Of a stretch of DNA of 61,136 nt, positions 32,594 through 42,215 are shown in pieces (position 1 is the first letter of the stretch; each line of letters opens with the position of its first letter). The notes beneath the pieces are model-generated. The model was not told the DNA's origin, made no database searches, and saw nothing but the letters and a program-made list of their open reading frames with translations. The stretch is from positions 27,397-88,532 of the forward strand of contig JAKVCP010000005.1 of the NCBI GenBank assembly GCA_022448925.1, in the 5' to 3' direction. Source of the stretch: Paracoccaceae bacterium. GTDB taxonomy: Bacteria; Pseudomonadota; Alphaproteobacteria; Rhodobacterales; Rhodobacteraceae. The position numbers and the translations under genes were made by a program.

Positions 32594-34369
32594 ATGAAAA
32601 TGACCACCGAAGAAGCCTTCGTGAAAACACTACAGATGCATGGCATCCAGCATGCCTTTGGCATTATTGGATCGGCAATGATGCCCATCTCTGATCTGTT
32701 CCCGCAGGCCGGCATTACCTTTTGGGACTGCGCACATGAAGGCAGCGCCGGAATGATGGCCGATGGCTACACGCGTGCCACGGGCAAGATGTCGATGATG
32801 ATCGCCCAGAACGGTCCCGGCATCACCAACTTCGTGACCGCAGTAAAGACAGCCTACTGGAATCACACACCTTTGCTTCTGGTCACACCACAAGCCGCAA
32901 ACAAGACCATTGGCCAAGGCGGCTTTCAGGAAGTCGAGCAGATGAAGCTGTTCGAAGACATGGTCGCCTATCAGGAAGAAGTCCGCGACCCGACCCGTGT
33001 ATGCGAAGTTCTCAACCGCGTGATCATGCAGGCGAAACGGGCCTCTGCGCCTGCACAGCTGAACATCCCCCGGGACATGTGGACCCAAGTCGTCGACATA
33101 GTCCTGCCTGCCATCGTCGAGTTTGAGCGTCCCTCGGGCGGCGAAAACGCGCTATCGCAGGCCGCGGATCTGATGTCCAAGGCAGAGCGTCCCGTTATCC
33201 TGAACGGCGCCGGGGTTGTTCTGTCCAATGGCGGTATCGAGGCGTCCAAATCTCTGGCCGAGCGGCTGGATGCACCGGTCTGCGTTGGATATCAGCACAA
33301 CGACGCATTCCCAGGCTCCCACCCGCTGTTTGCAGGGCCACTTGGCTACAATGGATCCAAGGCCGGTATGGACCTGATCAAGGAAGCCGACGTGGTGCTG
33401 TGCCTCGGAACCCGTCTGAACCCGTTCTCGACTCTGCCGGGATATGGCATTGACTACTGGCCCGCGAACGCAAAGATCATTCAGGTCGACATCAATCCGG
33501 ACCGAATCGGTTTGACCAAGAACGTAGAGGTTGGAATTGTCGGCGACGCGGCGAAAGTTGCGCTTGGGATCCTTGGCCAACTGTCAGATGATGCGGGCGA
33601 TGCGGGCCGCGCCGAACGCAAGGCAAAGATCGCCGAGACCAAGTCGCGCTGGGCGCAACAATTGTCATCAATGGATCACGAAGACGACGATCCAGGCACA
33701 ACCTGGAACCAACGCGCCCGCGCCGACAAGCCAGACTGGATGTCACCGCGCATGGCTTGGCGGGCCATCCAGAGCGCCCTGCCAAAAGAGGCGATCATCA
33801 GCTCTGATATTGGCAACAACTGTGCGATCGGCAACGCCTATCCTTCGTTTGAAGAAGGTCGCAAGTACCTGGCACCGGGGCTTTTCGGCCCGTGCGGCTA
33901 CGGTCTGCCCGCAATTGTTGGAGCAAAAATTGGATGTCCTGAAACTCCGGTTGTTGGTTTTGCCGGAGATGGCGCCTTTGGCATCGCAGTCAACGAACTT
34001 ACAGCGATCGGTCGTGGTGAATGGCCAGCGATCACCCAGATCGTATTCCGCAATTACCAGTGGGGTGCCGAAAAGCGGAACTCGACACTTTGGTTTGACG
34101 ACAATTTTGTCGGTACCGAACTGGATGAGCAAGTCAGCTATGCAGGCATTGCCAAGGCCTGCGGACTGAAGGGTGTGGTTGCACGCACCATGGAAGATCT
34201 GACAGACGCGCTGGATCAGGCCCTGAAGGATCAGGCAGCTGGAAAAACCACGTTGATTGAAGCAATGATCAACCAAGAGCTGGGTGAGCCTTTCCGCAGG
34301 GACGCGATGAAAAAGCCGGTCGCAGTGGCGGGCATAAACGCGGCGGACATGCGCGAACAGCTCGTTTGA
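32594..34369 (+). CDS. xsc: Sulfoacetaldehyde acetyltransferase
   Basis: This 591-residue thiamine-diphosphate enzyme desulfonates sulfoacetaldehyde with phosphate, giving sulfite and acetyl phosphate. The ThDP glutamate region WDCAHEGSAGMMADGYTR and the metal/ThDP motif GDGAFGIAVNE...NYQWGAEKRN are present. The size and the N-terminal MKMTTEEAFVKTLQMHGI fit Xsc. ATG 32594 has GGAG eight bases upstream. Phosphate acetyltransferase and sulfite dehydrogenase genes nearby support the call. No taurine transporter or aminotransferase genes are in the window, so sulfoacetaldehyde must come from enzymes encoded elsewhere. Confidence 0.95.
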   Translation: MKMTTEEAFVKTLQMHGIQHAFGIIGSAMMPISDLFPQAGITFWDCAHEGSAGMMADGYTRATGKMSMMIAQNGPGITNFVTAVKTAYWNHTPLLLVTPQAANKTIGQGGFQEVEQMKLFEDMVAYQEEVRDPTRVCEVLNRVIMQAKRASAPAQLNIPRDMWTQVVDIVLPAIVEFERPSGGENALSQAADLMSKAERPVILNGAGVVLSNGGIEASKSLAERLDAPVCVGYQHNDAFPGSHPLFAGPLGYNGSKAGMDLIKEADVVLCLGTRLNPFSTLPGYGIDYWPANAKIIQVDINPDRIGLTKNVEVGIVGDAAKVALGILGQLSDDAGDAGRAERKAKIAETKSRWAQQLSSMDHEDDDPGTTWNQRARADKPDWMSPRMAWRAIQSALPKEAIISSDIGNNCAIGNAYPSFEEGRKYLAPGLFGPCGYGLPAIVGAKIGCPETPVVGFAGDGAFGIAVNELTAIGRGEWPAITQIVFRNYQWGAEKRNSTLWFDDNFVGTELDEQVSYAGIAKACGLKGVVARTMEDLTDALDQALKDQAAGKTTLIEAMINQELGEPFRRDAMKKPVAVAGINAADMREQLV

Positions 34370-34441
34370 TCGCAGCGGGCCGGCCTTTCAAAACCGTTCC
34401 TGGTCGTGGGAAGCGGAGCTGAACCCCAAAAGACCGGCCTC

Positions 34442-35293
34442 CTATCCAAGCGCAAGCGCAACTGCGGTGGCAGCGACAATATCATCAACGCTGGCACCGC
34501 GACTCAGATCACAGACCGGTTTGCAAAACCCTTGCAGAACCGGGCCCAGCGCCTGAGCGCCAGCCAGCTCTTGGCATAGCTTGTAGGCTATGTTTCCAGC
34601 ATCCAAAGACGGAAAGACCAATACGTTGGCGTCATCGCTTTCAATTCCCTTGCGCGCGGCAATCTGCGCATTCAAAGCCGCATCCGCTTGGACCGGGCCG
34701 GGAAAGCCTGCGATTTCGGCCGCCTCACGCACCAAATCCACACTTGCGCCAATCCCTGATGTTCCCGTCGAGAACGACAGCATTGCAACACGAGCATCAC
34801 CCAGCAAAGCCCGCGCTGATTGGGCCGAGGCAATGGCAATTGCCGCCAAACCCTCTGCATCAGGCGCGATGTTTAGGGCACAGTCGGCGAAGATCAGATC
34901 GCGCCCATCAGGGAAGCTCATCAAAAAGAGCGAGGACGGCAAGGACACCCCCTCTGCCAGCCCGATACCGAGGCCCGCTGCTTCAATCACCTTCCGAGTT
35001 GGCGTGTCCACGCCCGCAACCATGGCGTCCGCTTCGCCAGCTCCAACCATTGCCGCAGCGCGGATCATGGGTTTGGCCAACATGCGCCGGGCCACGGTTT
35101 CTTTCATGCCACGGGCCGCAACAAGAGCTGCGATCTGCGCCTCTGTTAGATCGGACAGTGCCATGGCTTGTGCCAATCCATCGGCCTCAATGAGGGACGC
35201 AGCTTCCTTAACCCGCGGATCATCCATTTCCGGAAACACAACTCTGGCCACACGTGTTTTGGCCTTTGCACGAATGTCGTCAATCAGCGGCAT
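34442..35293 (-). CDS. pta: Phosphate acetyltransferase
   Basis: This 283-residue protein contains only the catalytic PTA/PTB domain and lacks the long N-terminal extension of E. coli Pta. RVVFPEMDDPRVKEAA, SLPSSLFLMSFP and SFSTGTSG mark the family. It converts acetyl phosphate from Xsc to acetyl-CoA. ATG 35293 (MPLIDDIRAK) is preceded by GGAGGG. It is encoded convergently to xsc and divergently from the citrate synthase gene, with only 35 bases between the two start codons. Confidence 0.93.
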   Translation of the reverse strand: MPLIDDIRAKAKTRVARVVFPEMDDPRVKEAASLIEADGLAQAMALSDLTEAQIAALVAARGMKETVARRMLAKPMIRAAAMVGAGEADAMVAGVDTPTRKVIEAAGLGIGLAEGVSLPSSLFLMSFPDGRDLIFADCALNIAPDAEGLAAIAIASAQSARALLGDARVAMLSFSTGTSGIGASVDLVREAAEIAGFPGPVQADAALNAQIAARKGIESDDANVLVFPSLDAGNIAYKLCQELAGAQALGPVLQGFCKPVCDLSRGASVDDIVAATAVALALG

Positions 35294-35328
35294 TTTGCCC
35301 TCCCCAAAGATGGCTAAAGGAGACATCA

Positions 35329-36462
35329 ATGTCAGATAGCGTCAAGATCAACCGAGGACTAAAGGGTATTTACTTCGAGCGATCTGGAGTCAGCCATATC
35401 GATGGCAGCAAAGGGGAATTGCTTTATCGGGGCTATTCTATCGATGACCTTGCAACCAAATCCACGTTTGAAGAAGTTTGCTATCTGCTGATCCACGGGG
35501 AGTTGCCCAGCACCGATCAACTGGCCGTCTTTGATCGGGCCCTCAAGTCGGGGCGGTCTTTGCCAGATGAAATTTACGCCATCATCGCAGCATGCAAGGA
35601 TGGTCATCCCATGGACGTGCTGCGCACTGCAGTATCCGCTCTTGCAGCTCTGGAACCACAAAGCCAGGAAACAGGCGAAGAGGCCTTTATCGCCAACGGT
35701 CTTCGGCTGACAGCCCAGGTGCCGATGATCATTGCCGCCCATGAAGCAATCCGCAACGGACGCGAGCCAGTTGCAGCAGATCCAGATCTGAGCCATGCCG
35801 CCAACTGGCTGTGGATGCTCAAAGGAGAAAAGCCCTCGCAGGACGCAGCGCGCCTGGCAGATATCGATCTGATCCTGCATGCCGAACACGGCGCCAATGC
35901 TTCAAGCTTTGCCGCGCGCGTCACCGTGGGCACCGAAGCCAACCTGCATGGCGCAATCGTCACCGCATTGTCGACGCTGGCAGGGCCAGCCCACGGGGGT
36001 GCCGCGGAAGATGTCATGAAAATGGTCACCGACATCGGAACTCCGGAAAACGCGGCCGCCTACGTAAAATCCAAACGACAGGCACGCGAAGCTGTCACCG
36101 GGTTCGGCCACCGTGTCTACCGCGCCGAAGACCCTCGTGCCCGACACATGCGCGAAGGCGTTCGCCAACTTGGCGAAGAAATGGGTGCGCCCGAGTGGTA
36201 TGAAATCCTGCAAGGCGTTGTTGAAGCAATGAAGCCCTATGCGCGCCACGGATTGAATGTGAACGTCGATTTCTATTCCGGCGTGATTTACCAGCTTCAC
36301 GGGATAACCATGGACCTTTACGTACCGATCTTTGCGATCGGACGCATGCCCGGCTGGATCGTTCAGTGTGTAGAACAACAGCGACAGAACATCCTGATCC
36401 GACCCTTGACGCTGTATAACGGCCCAGACCTGCGACCATGGGTACCGGTTGAAGATCGGTAA
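35329..36462 (+). CDS. Citrate synthase family enzyme
   Basis: This 377-residue enzyme of the short (type II, CitZ/PrpC-like) citrate synthase group keeps the catalytic residues: histidines in HAEHGANASSF and GPAHGGAAEDV, GFGHRVYRAEDPRA, and the aspartate in NVNVDFYSGVIY. It condenses acetyl-CoA or propionyl-CoA with oxaloacetate; sequence alone does not settle citrate versus 2-methylcitrate. ATG 35329 has AAGGAGA. Next to xsc and pta, a role in routing sulfonate-derived acetyl-CoA into the TCA cycle is plausible. The genome may have another gltA. Confidence 0.85.
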   Translation: MSDSVKINRGLKGIYFERSGVSHIDGSKGELLYRGYSIDDLATKSTFEEVCYLLIHGELPSTDQLAVFDRALKSGRSLPDEIYAIIAACKDGHPMDVLRTAVSALAALEPQSQETGEEAFIANGLRLTAQVPMIIAAHEAIRNGREPVAADPDLSHAANWLWMLKGEKPSQDAARLADIDLILHAEHGANASSFAARVTVGTEANLHGAIVTALSTLAGPAHGGAAEDVMKMVTDIGTPENAAAYVKSKRQAREAVTGFGHRVYRAEDPRARHMREGVRQLGEEMGAPEWYEILQGVVEAMKPYARHGLNVNVDFYSGVIYQLHGITMDLYVPIFAIGRMPGWIVQCVEQQRQNILIRPLTLYNGPDLRPWVPVEDR

Positions 36463-36574
36463 ATTTTGGTGCATGTAAGCGCAACCATTTATCAAATGAC
36501 CCCCGCCAACCGACACAATCGTTCCGCCCGCTCTCGCCAGCCTTTTGTGATGCTCAGAAAGACCTAATTCACAA

Positions 36575-37597
36575 ATGTTTGCTTTTCCAAAAATCAGCGG
36601 AAGCGCCTTGCGCCACCAAACCGAGACCTTGTTTCCCGGTGTCGTCATTGCTGTCATCGTGGCAATCAGCGCGGCTTTCCTGTCTGACCACTACGGCGGG
36701 CCGGCAATGCTGATGGCTCTGCTTTTGGGGATTGCGGTCAGCTTTCTGAGCGAAGAAGGCCGGGCGGTACAGGGCATCGCTTTTTCCGCGCGCACCTTGC
36801 TGCGCGTTGGCGTTGCCCTGTTGGGCGCGCGCATCAGCTTTGAGCTGATCCTGGCTCTTGGTGCGGGTCGTATCGCGCTTATCGTCGCCGGCGTTGCGCT
36901 GACGATTGGTTTCGGCTTGGCCGTGGTGCGGCTCTTTGGACACGGCTGGCGGTTTGGTCTTTTGACAGCGGGATCCGTTGCCATCTGCGGGGCTTCGGCT
37001 GCCATGGCACTGGGTGCCATTCTGCCATCAGATGAACGCAGCGAAGAACGGCTTATCTTTACAGTGATAGGCGTGACAGTCCTGTCCACGCTGGCGATGA
37101 TCTTGTATCCCATCGTCACAGACGTGCTTGCCGTCAACGATCTGGATGCCGGGTATATACTTGGCGGCACCATTCACGACGTTGCCCAGGTGGTTGGCGC
37201 AGGCTTTTCAATCTCTGACGTTTCCGGTGAAACTGCCACGCTGGTGAAACTTATTCGCGTCTCTTTGCTCGCGCCGGTCGTTCTGATCGCATCGCTTGTC
37301 ATCAGGCAGCTTCACAATGCCGATACCGACGGTACGCGGCCGCCAATCCTTCCGGGGTTTGTGGTTGCGTTTCTGATCCTCGCAACGGTGAACAGTTTGC
37401 ATCTGATCCCTGAGACTCTTGCAACACTGCTTGCGGAACTCTCACGTTGGTTGCTTCTGATCGCCGTGGCTGCTGTCGGAATGAAGACCAATTTGAAGCA
37501 AGTGCTGCGGGTCGGACTACCCGCCATTGGCTTACTCGTCACCGAGACCGCCTTTCTGGCGGTTTTCATCATGGGAGGCCTCACTCTCATAACGTAA
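36575..37597 (+). CDS. YeiH/UPF0324 family membrane protein, possible sulfur-oxyanion exporter
   Basis: This 340-residue protein has about ten membrane segments and the family marks LLRVGVALLGARISF, AICGASAAMALGAI and GGTIHDVAQVVGAG. Members of this family are repeatedly found beside desulfonation genes and are proposed sulfite or sulfate exporters. Here it lies between the Xsc module and soeA, only 22 bases before soeA, which supports that idea. No binding assay-type evidence can be read from sequence. Confidence 0.8.
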   Translation: MFAFPKISGSALRHQTETLFPGVVIAVIVAISAAFLSDHYGGPAMLMALLLGIAVSFLSEEGRAVQGIAFSARTLLRVGVALLGARISFELILALGAGRIALIVAGVALTIGFGLAVVRLFGHGWRFGLLTAGSVAICGASAAMALGAILPSDERSEERLIFTVIGVTVLSTLAMILYPIVTDVLAVNDLDAGYILGGTIHDVAQVVGAGFSISDVSGETATLVKLIRVSLLAPVVLIASLVIRQLHNADTDGTRPPILPGFVVAFLILATVNSLHLIPETLATLLAELSRWLLLIAVAAVGMKTNLKQVLRVGLPAIGLLVTETAFLAVFIMGGLTLIT

Positions 37598-37619
37598 ACG
37601 CATCCACCAAGGGAGCAAG

Positions 37620-40442
37620 ATGTCCATCCAGCAACCCGACTTGAACCTGTCTCCGCCTGTTTCGGACGAAGTCCGAAAAACGACCTGTTACATGTGTGCG
37701 TGCCGCTGCGGCATCAACGTACATATGAAGAACGGCAAGGTCGCCTATATCGAAGGCAACAAGGATCACCCGGTGAACCGTGGCGTCTTGTGCGCCAAGG
37801 GCAGTGCCGGCATCATGCAACATAATGCTCCGTCGCGGCTGCGCTCTCCTTTGAAGCGCGTTGGACCGCGCGGATCAGGTGAGTTCGAAGAGATCTCTTG
37901 GGAAGAAGCGCTTGAGATCGCGACAGGCTGGATGAAGCCTCTGCGAGAAACCGGCCCCGAAAAGCTCGCGTTTTTTACAGGCCGCGACCAAAGCCAAAGT
38001 TTCACGAGTTTTTGGGCGCAGAATTTTGGCACGCCAAACTATGCGGCACATGGTGGATTCTGTTCGGTCAACATGGCGACGGCCGGAATCTACACCATGG
38101 GTGGCGCCTTTTGGGAATTCGGTCAGCCGGATTGGGATCATACCAAGCTGTTCATGCTTTTTGGCGTCGCCGAGGATCACGACAGCAACCCGATCAAGAT
38201 GGGAATCGGCAAAATCAAGGCACGCGGGGCGCGCGTTATCGGGGTAAATCCGATCCGCACCGGATACAACGCTGTTGCGGACGACTGGGTCGGCATCACT
38301 CCGGGTACCGACGGCTTGTTCATCCTCGCCTTGGTTCACGAGTTGATGAAGGCTGGCAAGATCGATCTGGACTATCTGGCCCGCTACACCAACGCACCGG
38401 TCCTGGTCAATGCAGCGGAAGGTCCGGAAAAGGGGCTGTTCCTTCGGGACAGCGATGGCAAACCGCTTGTCGTGGATCGTGCAACAGGCAAGTTGACCGC
38501 CTTTGATGCGCCCGGTGTACGACCCAGCTTGACAGCAACCCATGACGCTGATGGCGTGACCCATCACACGGTCATGCACCTGATGGCCCAGCGCTACCTT
38601 GACCCGGCCTATGCACCCGAAGCCGTTGCCGAACGCTGCGGTATTCCGGCTGAAAAAATCCGTCAGATCGCATCTGAAATTGCCCGCGTTGCCTTTGACG
38701 AAGCGTTTGAACTGGATCAGCCCTGGACCGACTTCCGTGGCGAGCGCCACGAGAAAATGATAGGACGACCAGTCAGCTTCCACTCGATGCGGGGCGTTTC
38801 GGCACATTCGAACGGATTCCAGACCTGCCGGGCGCTGCATGTCCTGCAAATCTTGCTTGGCACTGTTGAAGTTCCAGGTGGGTTCCGGTTCAAACCGCCC
38901 TACCCCAAGCCGCAGTCTGCGCACCCCAAACCCCACGGCAAGGTGACATGTGGAAAACCGCTTGACGGCCCGCATCTTGGCTTTGTCCATGGTCCTGACG
39001 ACCTTTTGGTCGAAGCCGACGGCAGCGCACGGCGCATCGACAAGGCGTTTACATGGGAAAACCCGATGTCCGCGCACGGGCTGATGCACATGGTGATCTC
39101 AAACGCCCACGCAGGTGATCCCTACAAGATCGACACGCTGTTTCTATACATGGCGAACATGTCTTGGAATTCATCCATGAACACTCGCGGTGTCATGGAC
39201 ATGCTGACAGACACCGATGAAAACGGCGACTATGTCATTCCTCGGATCATCTATTCTGATGCCTACTCATCAGAGATGGTTGCCTATGCCGATCTTGTTT
39301 TGCCTGACACGACCTATCTGGAGCGCCATGATTGCATTTCCTTGCTGGATCGCCCGATCTGCGAGGCGGATGCCGCAGCAGATGCCATTCGCTGGCCTGT
39401 GGTTGCCCCGGACCGGAACGTGCGTGGCTTTCAATCAGTACTATGCGATCTGGGCGCGCGGCTGGATTTGCCTGGTTTCGTAAACGAGGACGGAACGCAG
39501 AAATACGCCGACTATGCCGATTATATCGTCAACCATCAGCGCAAGCCGGGAATTGGCCCGCTGGCTGGGTGGCGTGACGCTGATGGAACAGCAATAGGCC
39601 GGGGTGACGTCAATACCGATCAGCTGAACCGTTATATCGAAAACGGTGGGTTCAGCATCTCGCATATTCCGGACGAAGCGCTGTACTACAAGCCCTGGAA
39701 TACAGCTTACCAGGATTGGGCCGTAGGCATGGGGCTTTATGATGCTCCGCAACCCTATCTGTTCCAGCTTTATGTGGAGCCGATGCGAAAGTTTCAATTG
39801 GCCGCCGAAGGGCACGGAGACAGGCAGCCTCCGGAGCATCTTCGCCAGCGTGTCAAAGAGACCCTCGATCCTTTGCCGATCTGGTATCCGCCAATTGAGG
39901 ACGGTCATGTAGATCTGGACGCCTACCCAGTCCATGCCCTGACACAGCGACCGATGGCAATGTACCACAGCTGGGGCAGCCAAAACGCCTGGCTTCGCCA
40001 GATCCACGGGCGCAATCCGCTATATGTGCCCACCAAGATTTGGGAAGCAAACGGCTTTGCCGAGGGTGATTGGGCTAAGGTAAGTTCAACCCATGGTGAA
40101 ATCATCGTGCCTGTCGCACATATGGCGGCGCTGAACGAAAACACCGTGTGGACCTGGAACGCGATCGGAAAACGCAAAGGTGCCTGGGCGTTGGACACAG
40201 ACGCACCAGAGGCGACCAAGGGTTTTCTGCTGAACCATTTGATCCACGAACTTTTACCCCCCAAAGGCGATGGATTGCGGTGGTCGAACTCTGATCCGAT
40301 CACCGGTCAGGCCGCATGGTTTGACCTTCGGGTAAAAATCGAAAAGACCGGGCCCCCAACAGAAGCGCAGCCTGGGTTTGACCCAATCAAATCCCCCGTT
40401 GGTCAGGGACCCGACAATTTGACCTGGAGCTCCAAGACATGA
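37620..40442 (+). CDS. soeA: Sulfite dehydrogenase (quinone) molybdenum subunit SoeA
   Basis: This 940-residue molybdopterin-guanine-dinucleotide enzyme of the DMSO-reductase family has an N-terminal 4Fe-4S motif CYMCACRCGINV with a fourth cysteine in RGVLCAKG. There is no twin-arginine signal, in line with the cytoplasmic SoeA of Allochromatium vinosum and unlike periplasmic SorA. SoeABC oxidises sulfite from Xsc to sulfate and passes electrons to the quinone pool. It is first of soeA-soeB-soeC. Polysulfide or tetrathionate reductase is less likely given the context. Confidence 0.88.
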   Translation: MSIQQPDLNLSPPVSDEVRKTTCYMCACRCGINVHMKNGKVAYIEGNKDHPVNRGVLCAKGSAGIMQHNAPSRLRSPLKRVGPRGSGEFEEISWEEALEIATGWMKPLRETGPEKLAFFTGRDQSQSFTSFWAQNFGTPNYAAHGGFCSVNMATAGIYTMGGAFWEFGQPDWDHTKLFMLFGVAEDHDSNPIKMGIGKIKARGARVIGVNPIRTGYNAVADDWVGITPGTDGLFILALVHELMKAGKIDLDYLARYTNAPVLVNAAEGPEKGLFLRDSDGKPLVVDRATGKLTAFDAPGVRPSLTATHDADGVTHHTVMHLMAQRYLDPAYAPEAVAERCGIPAEKIRQIASEIARVAFDEAFELDQPWTDFRGERHEKMIGRPVSFHSMRGVSAHSNGFQTCRALHVLQILLGTVEVPGGFRFKPPYPKPQSAHPKPHGKVTCGKPLDGPHLGFVHGPDDLLVEADGSARRIDKAFTWENPMSAHGLMHMVISNAHAGDPYKIDTLFLYMANMSWNSSMNTRGVMDMLTDTDENGDYVIPRIIYSDAYSSEMVAYADLVLPDTTYLERHDCISLLDRPICEADAAADAIRWPVVAPDRNVRGFQSVLCDLGARLDLPGFVNEDGTQKYADYADYIVNHQRKPGIGPLAGWRDADGTAIGRGDVNTDQLNRYIENGGFSISHIPDEALYYKPWNTAYQDWAVGMGLYDAPQPYLFQLYVEPMRKFQLAAEGHGDRQPPEHLRQRVKETLDPLPIWYPPIEDGHVDLDAYPVHALTQRPMAMYHSWGSQNAWLRQIHGRNPLYVPTKIWEANGFAEGDWAKVSSTHGEIIVPVAHMAALNENTVWTWNAIGKRKGAWALDTDAPEATKGFLLNHLIHELLPPKGDGLRWSNSDPITGQAAWFDLRVKIEKTGPPTEAQPGFDPIKSPVGQGPDNLTWSSKT

Positions 40443-40581
40443 GGGGGATGTCTGAAACGAGAACGCGCCCCAGACGGCCAAACGGTTGTCCCGTTTCGCC
40501 GTGCACCACCAATAGTCCTGCCCGGAATTCATACATTTTGGCGCGGAATTTTTTCAAATTCCCTCAGCAAGAGGCTCAATC

Positions 40582-41331
40582 GTGACAACGCTTCCCACCT
40601 CTACCGAGAAAAAGCTTGGCCTGGTCATCGATCTGGACACCTGTGTGGGTTGCCATGCCTGCGTGGTGTCCTGCAAAGGCTGGAACACAGAAAATTACGG
40701 CGCCCCGCTAAGCGATCAGGATCCCTACGGGGCCGCGCCAAAGGGCACCTTTCTGAACCGGGTTCATTCCTATGAAATTCAACCCGAACGTGGCTCGGCT
40801 GCCCAATTGATCCACTTTCCCAAATCTTGCCTGCACTGCGAGGACGCGCCCTGCGTAACCGTCTGCCCAACCGGCGCCAGCTACAAGCGTGTCGAAGACG
40901 GAATTGTTCTGGTCAATGAGAGTGATTGCATCGGATGCGGCCTATGTGCCTGGGCTTGTCCTTACGGCGCGCGCGAGATGGATCAAGCTGAGGGGGTGAT
41001 GAAAAAATGCACCCTGTGCGTTGACCGGATCTATAACGAAAACCTGCCCGAAGAAGACCGGCAGCCAGCTTGCGTTCGCACCTGCCCGGCCGGTGCTCGT
41101 CACTTCGGAGATCTCGGCGATCCTGACAGCGCCGTAAGCAAACTGGTGGCGGAACGTGGCGGGATGGATCTGATGCCTGAACAGGGCACCAAGCCTGTCA
41201 ACAAATACCTGCCACCACGTCCAAAGGATGAAATCGAAGAGATCGACATTCTTGCGCCTTTCCTGGCGCCCGTTGCCGAAGAGCCCAAAGGATTCCTTGG
41301 CTGGCTTGACAAAACACTGGAGAGGCTCTGA
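40582..41331 (+). CDS. soeB: Sulfite dehydrogenase iron-sulfur subunit SoeB
   Basis: This 249-residue ferredoxin-like subunit has four cysteine groups for four 4Fe-4S clusters: CVGCHACVVSC, CLHCEDAPCVTVCP, CIGCGLCAWACP and CTLC with CVRTCP. It carries electrons from SoeA to SoeC. The start is GTG 40582 with AGAGG upstream; a 139-bp gap separates it from soeA, unusual inside such an operon. Its stop overlaps the soeC start. Confidence 0.9.
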   Translation: MTTLPTSTEKKLGLVIDLDTCVGCHACVVSCKGWNTENYGAPLSDQDPYGAAPKGTFLNRVHSYEIQPERGSAAQLIHFPKSCLHCEDAPCVTVCPTGASYKRVEDGIVLVNESDCIGCGLCAWACPYGAREMDQAEGVMKKCTLCVDRIYNENLPEEDRQPACVRTCPAGARHFGDLGDPDSAVSKLVAERGGMDLMPEQGTKPVNKYLPPRPKDEIEEIDILAPFLAPVAEEPKGFLGWLDKTLERL

Positions 41332-42203
41332 TGCATCCAGCACGATCCATTATCTTGTTCACCACCTTGTCTGGTCTTGGCTTTGGGCTTTTGGTGTGGC
41401 TTGGCATTGATGCACAAGCACCAACCGGCTGGGTTGGCTTCATCTTCTTTGTGATTGCCTATGCGTTAGCGGGTGGTGGTCTGATGGCGTCAACCTTTCA
41501 TCTTGGCCATCCGGAACGTGCAATCAAGGCGTTTTCCCAGTGGCGCAGCAGCTGGCTAAGCCGGGAAGGCATTGCGGCTGTTGCAACATTGATTGTCATG
41601 GGCATCTACGGTTTTTTTCTGGTGGTCTTTGGCCTGCAGATCTCTCTTCTTGGATGGATCGGCGCAGCACTGGCGTTGGTGACAGTCTACACCACCTCGA
41701 TGATCTACGCGCAGCTCAAGACAGTTCCGCGATGGAACACGCCTTTGACCTCTGCGCTGTTTATCTGCTTTGCACTCGCCGGGGGCGCCTTGTTGTCTGG
41801 TCGCGTGCTGTTTTCAGTCAACCTGCTGGTAATCGCCGCCATTATTCAGGTCATCTGGTGGCAGCAGGGCGACAACCGGTTTTCCGAAGCCGGGTCAACA
41901 CTGGCCTCAGCAACTGGTCTTGGTCAGATCGGACAGGTCCGCGCCTTTGAACCCCCCCACACCGGGACCAATTACCTGATGGACGAGTTCATGCATGTGG
42001 TTGGCAGAAAACACGCGCTGAAATTACGGGGTATCGCTTTGATCTTGATGGTCGGAGTGCCGATTCTGTGCCTGTTGCTGCCTTTCAATCACTTGTTTGC
42101 CTTGCTTGCGGTCGTCAGTCATCTAATTGGCGTCTATGTCTCACGTTGGCTTTTCTTTGCAGAGGCTGAGCACGTCGTGGGTTTGTACTACGGGAAACGG
42201 TAG
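41331..42203 (+). CDS. soeC: Sulfite dehydrogenase membrane anchor SoeC
   Basis: This 290-residue DmsC/NrfD-like membrane protein has about eight hydrophobic segments and starts MHPARSIILFTTLSGLGFG. It anchors SoeAB to the cytoplasmic side and hands electrons to quinone. MASTFHLGHPERAIKAFSQWRSSWLSRE and NYLMDEFMHVVGRKHA are typical of DmsC-type subunits. The start overlaps the soeB stop by one base. The operon likely ends here before a perfect palindrome. Confidence 0.88.
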   Translation: MHPARSIILFTTLSGLGFGLLVWLGIDAQAPTGWVGFIFFVIAYALAGGGLMASTFHLGHPERAIKAFSQWRSSWLSREGIAAVATLIVMGIYGFFLVVFGLQISLLGWIGAALALVTVYTTSMIYAQLKTVPRWNTPLTSALFICFALAGGALLSGRVLFSVNLLVIAAIIQVIWWQQGDNRFSEAGSTLASATGLGQIGQVRAFEPPHTGTNYLMDEFMHVVGRKHALKLRGIALILMVGVPILCLLLPFNHLFALLAVVSHLIGVYVSRWLFFAEAEHVVGLYYGKR

Positions 42204-42215
42204 CCTGATTGTTCT

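Noticed and set aside
37875..39089. Minus-strand open frame of about 400 codons
   Set aside because: It is antisense to soeA and has no recognisable domain.
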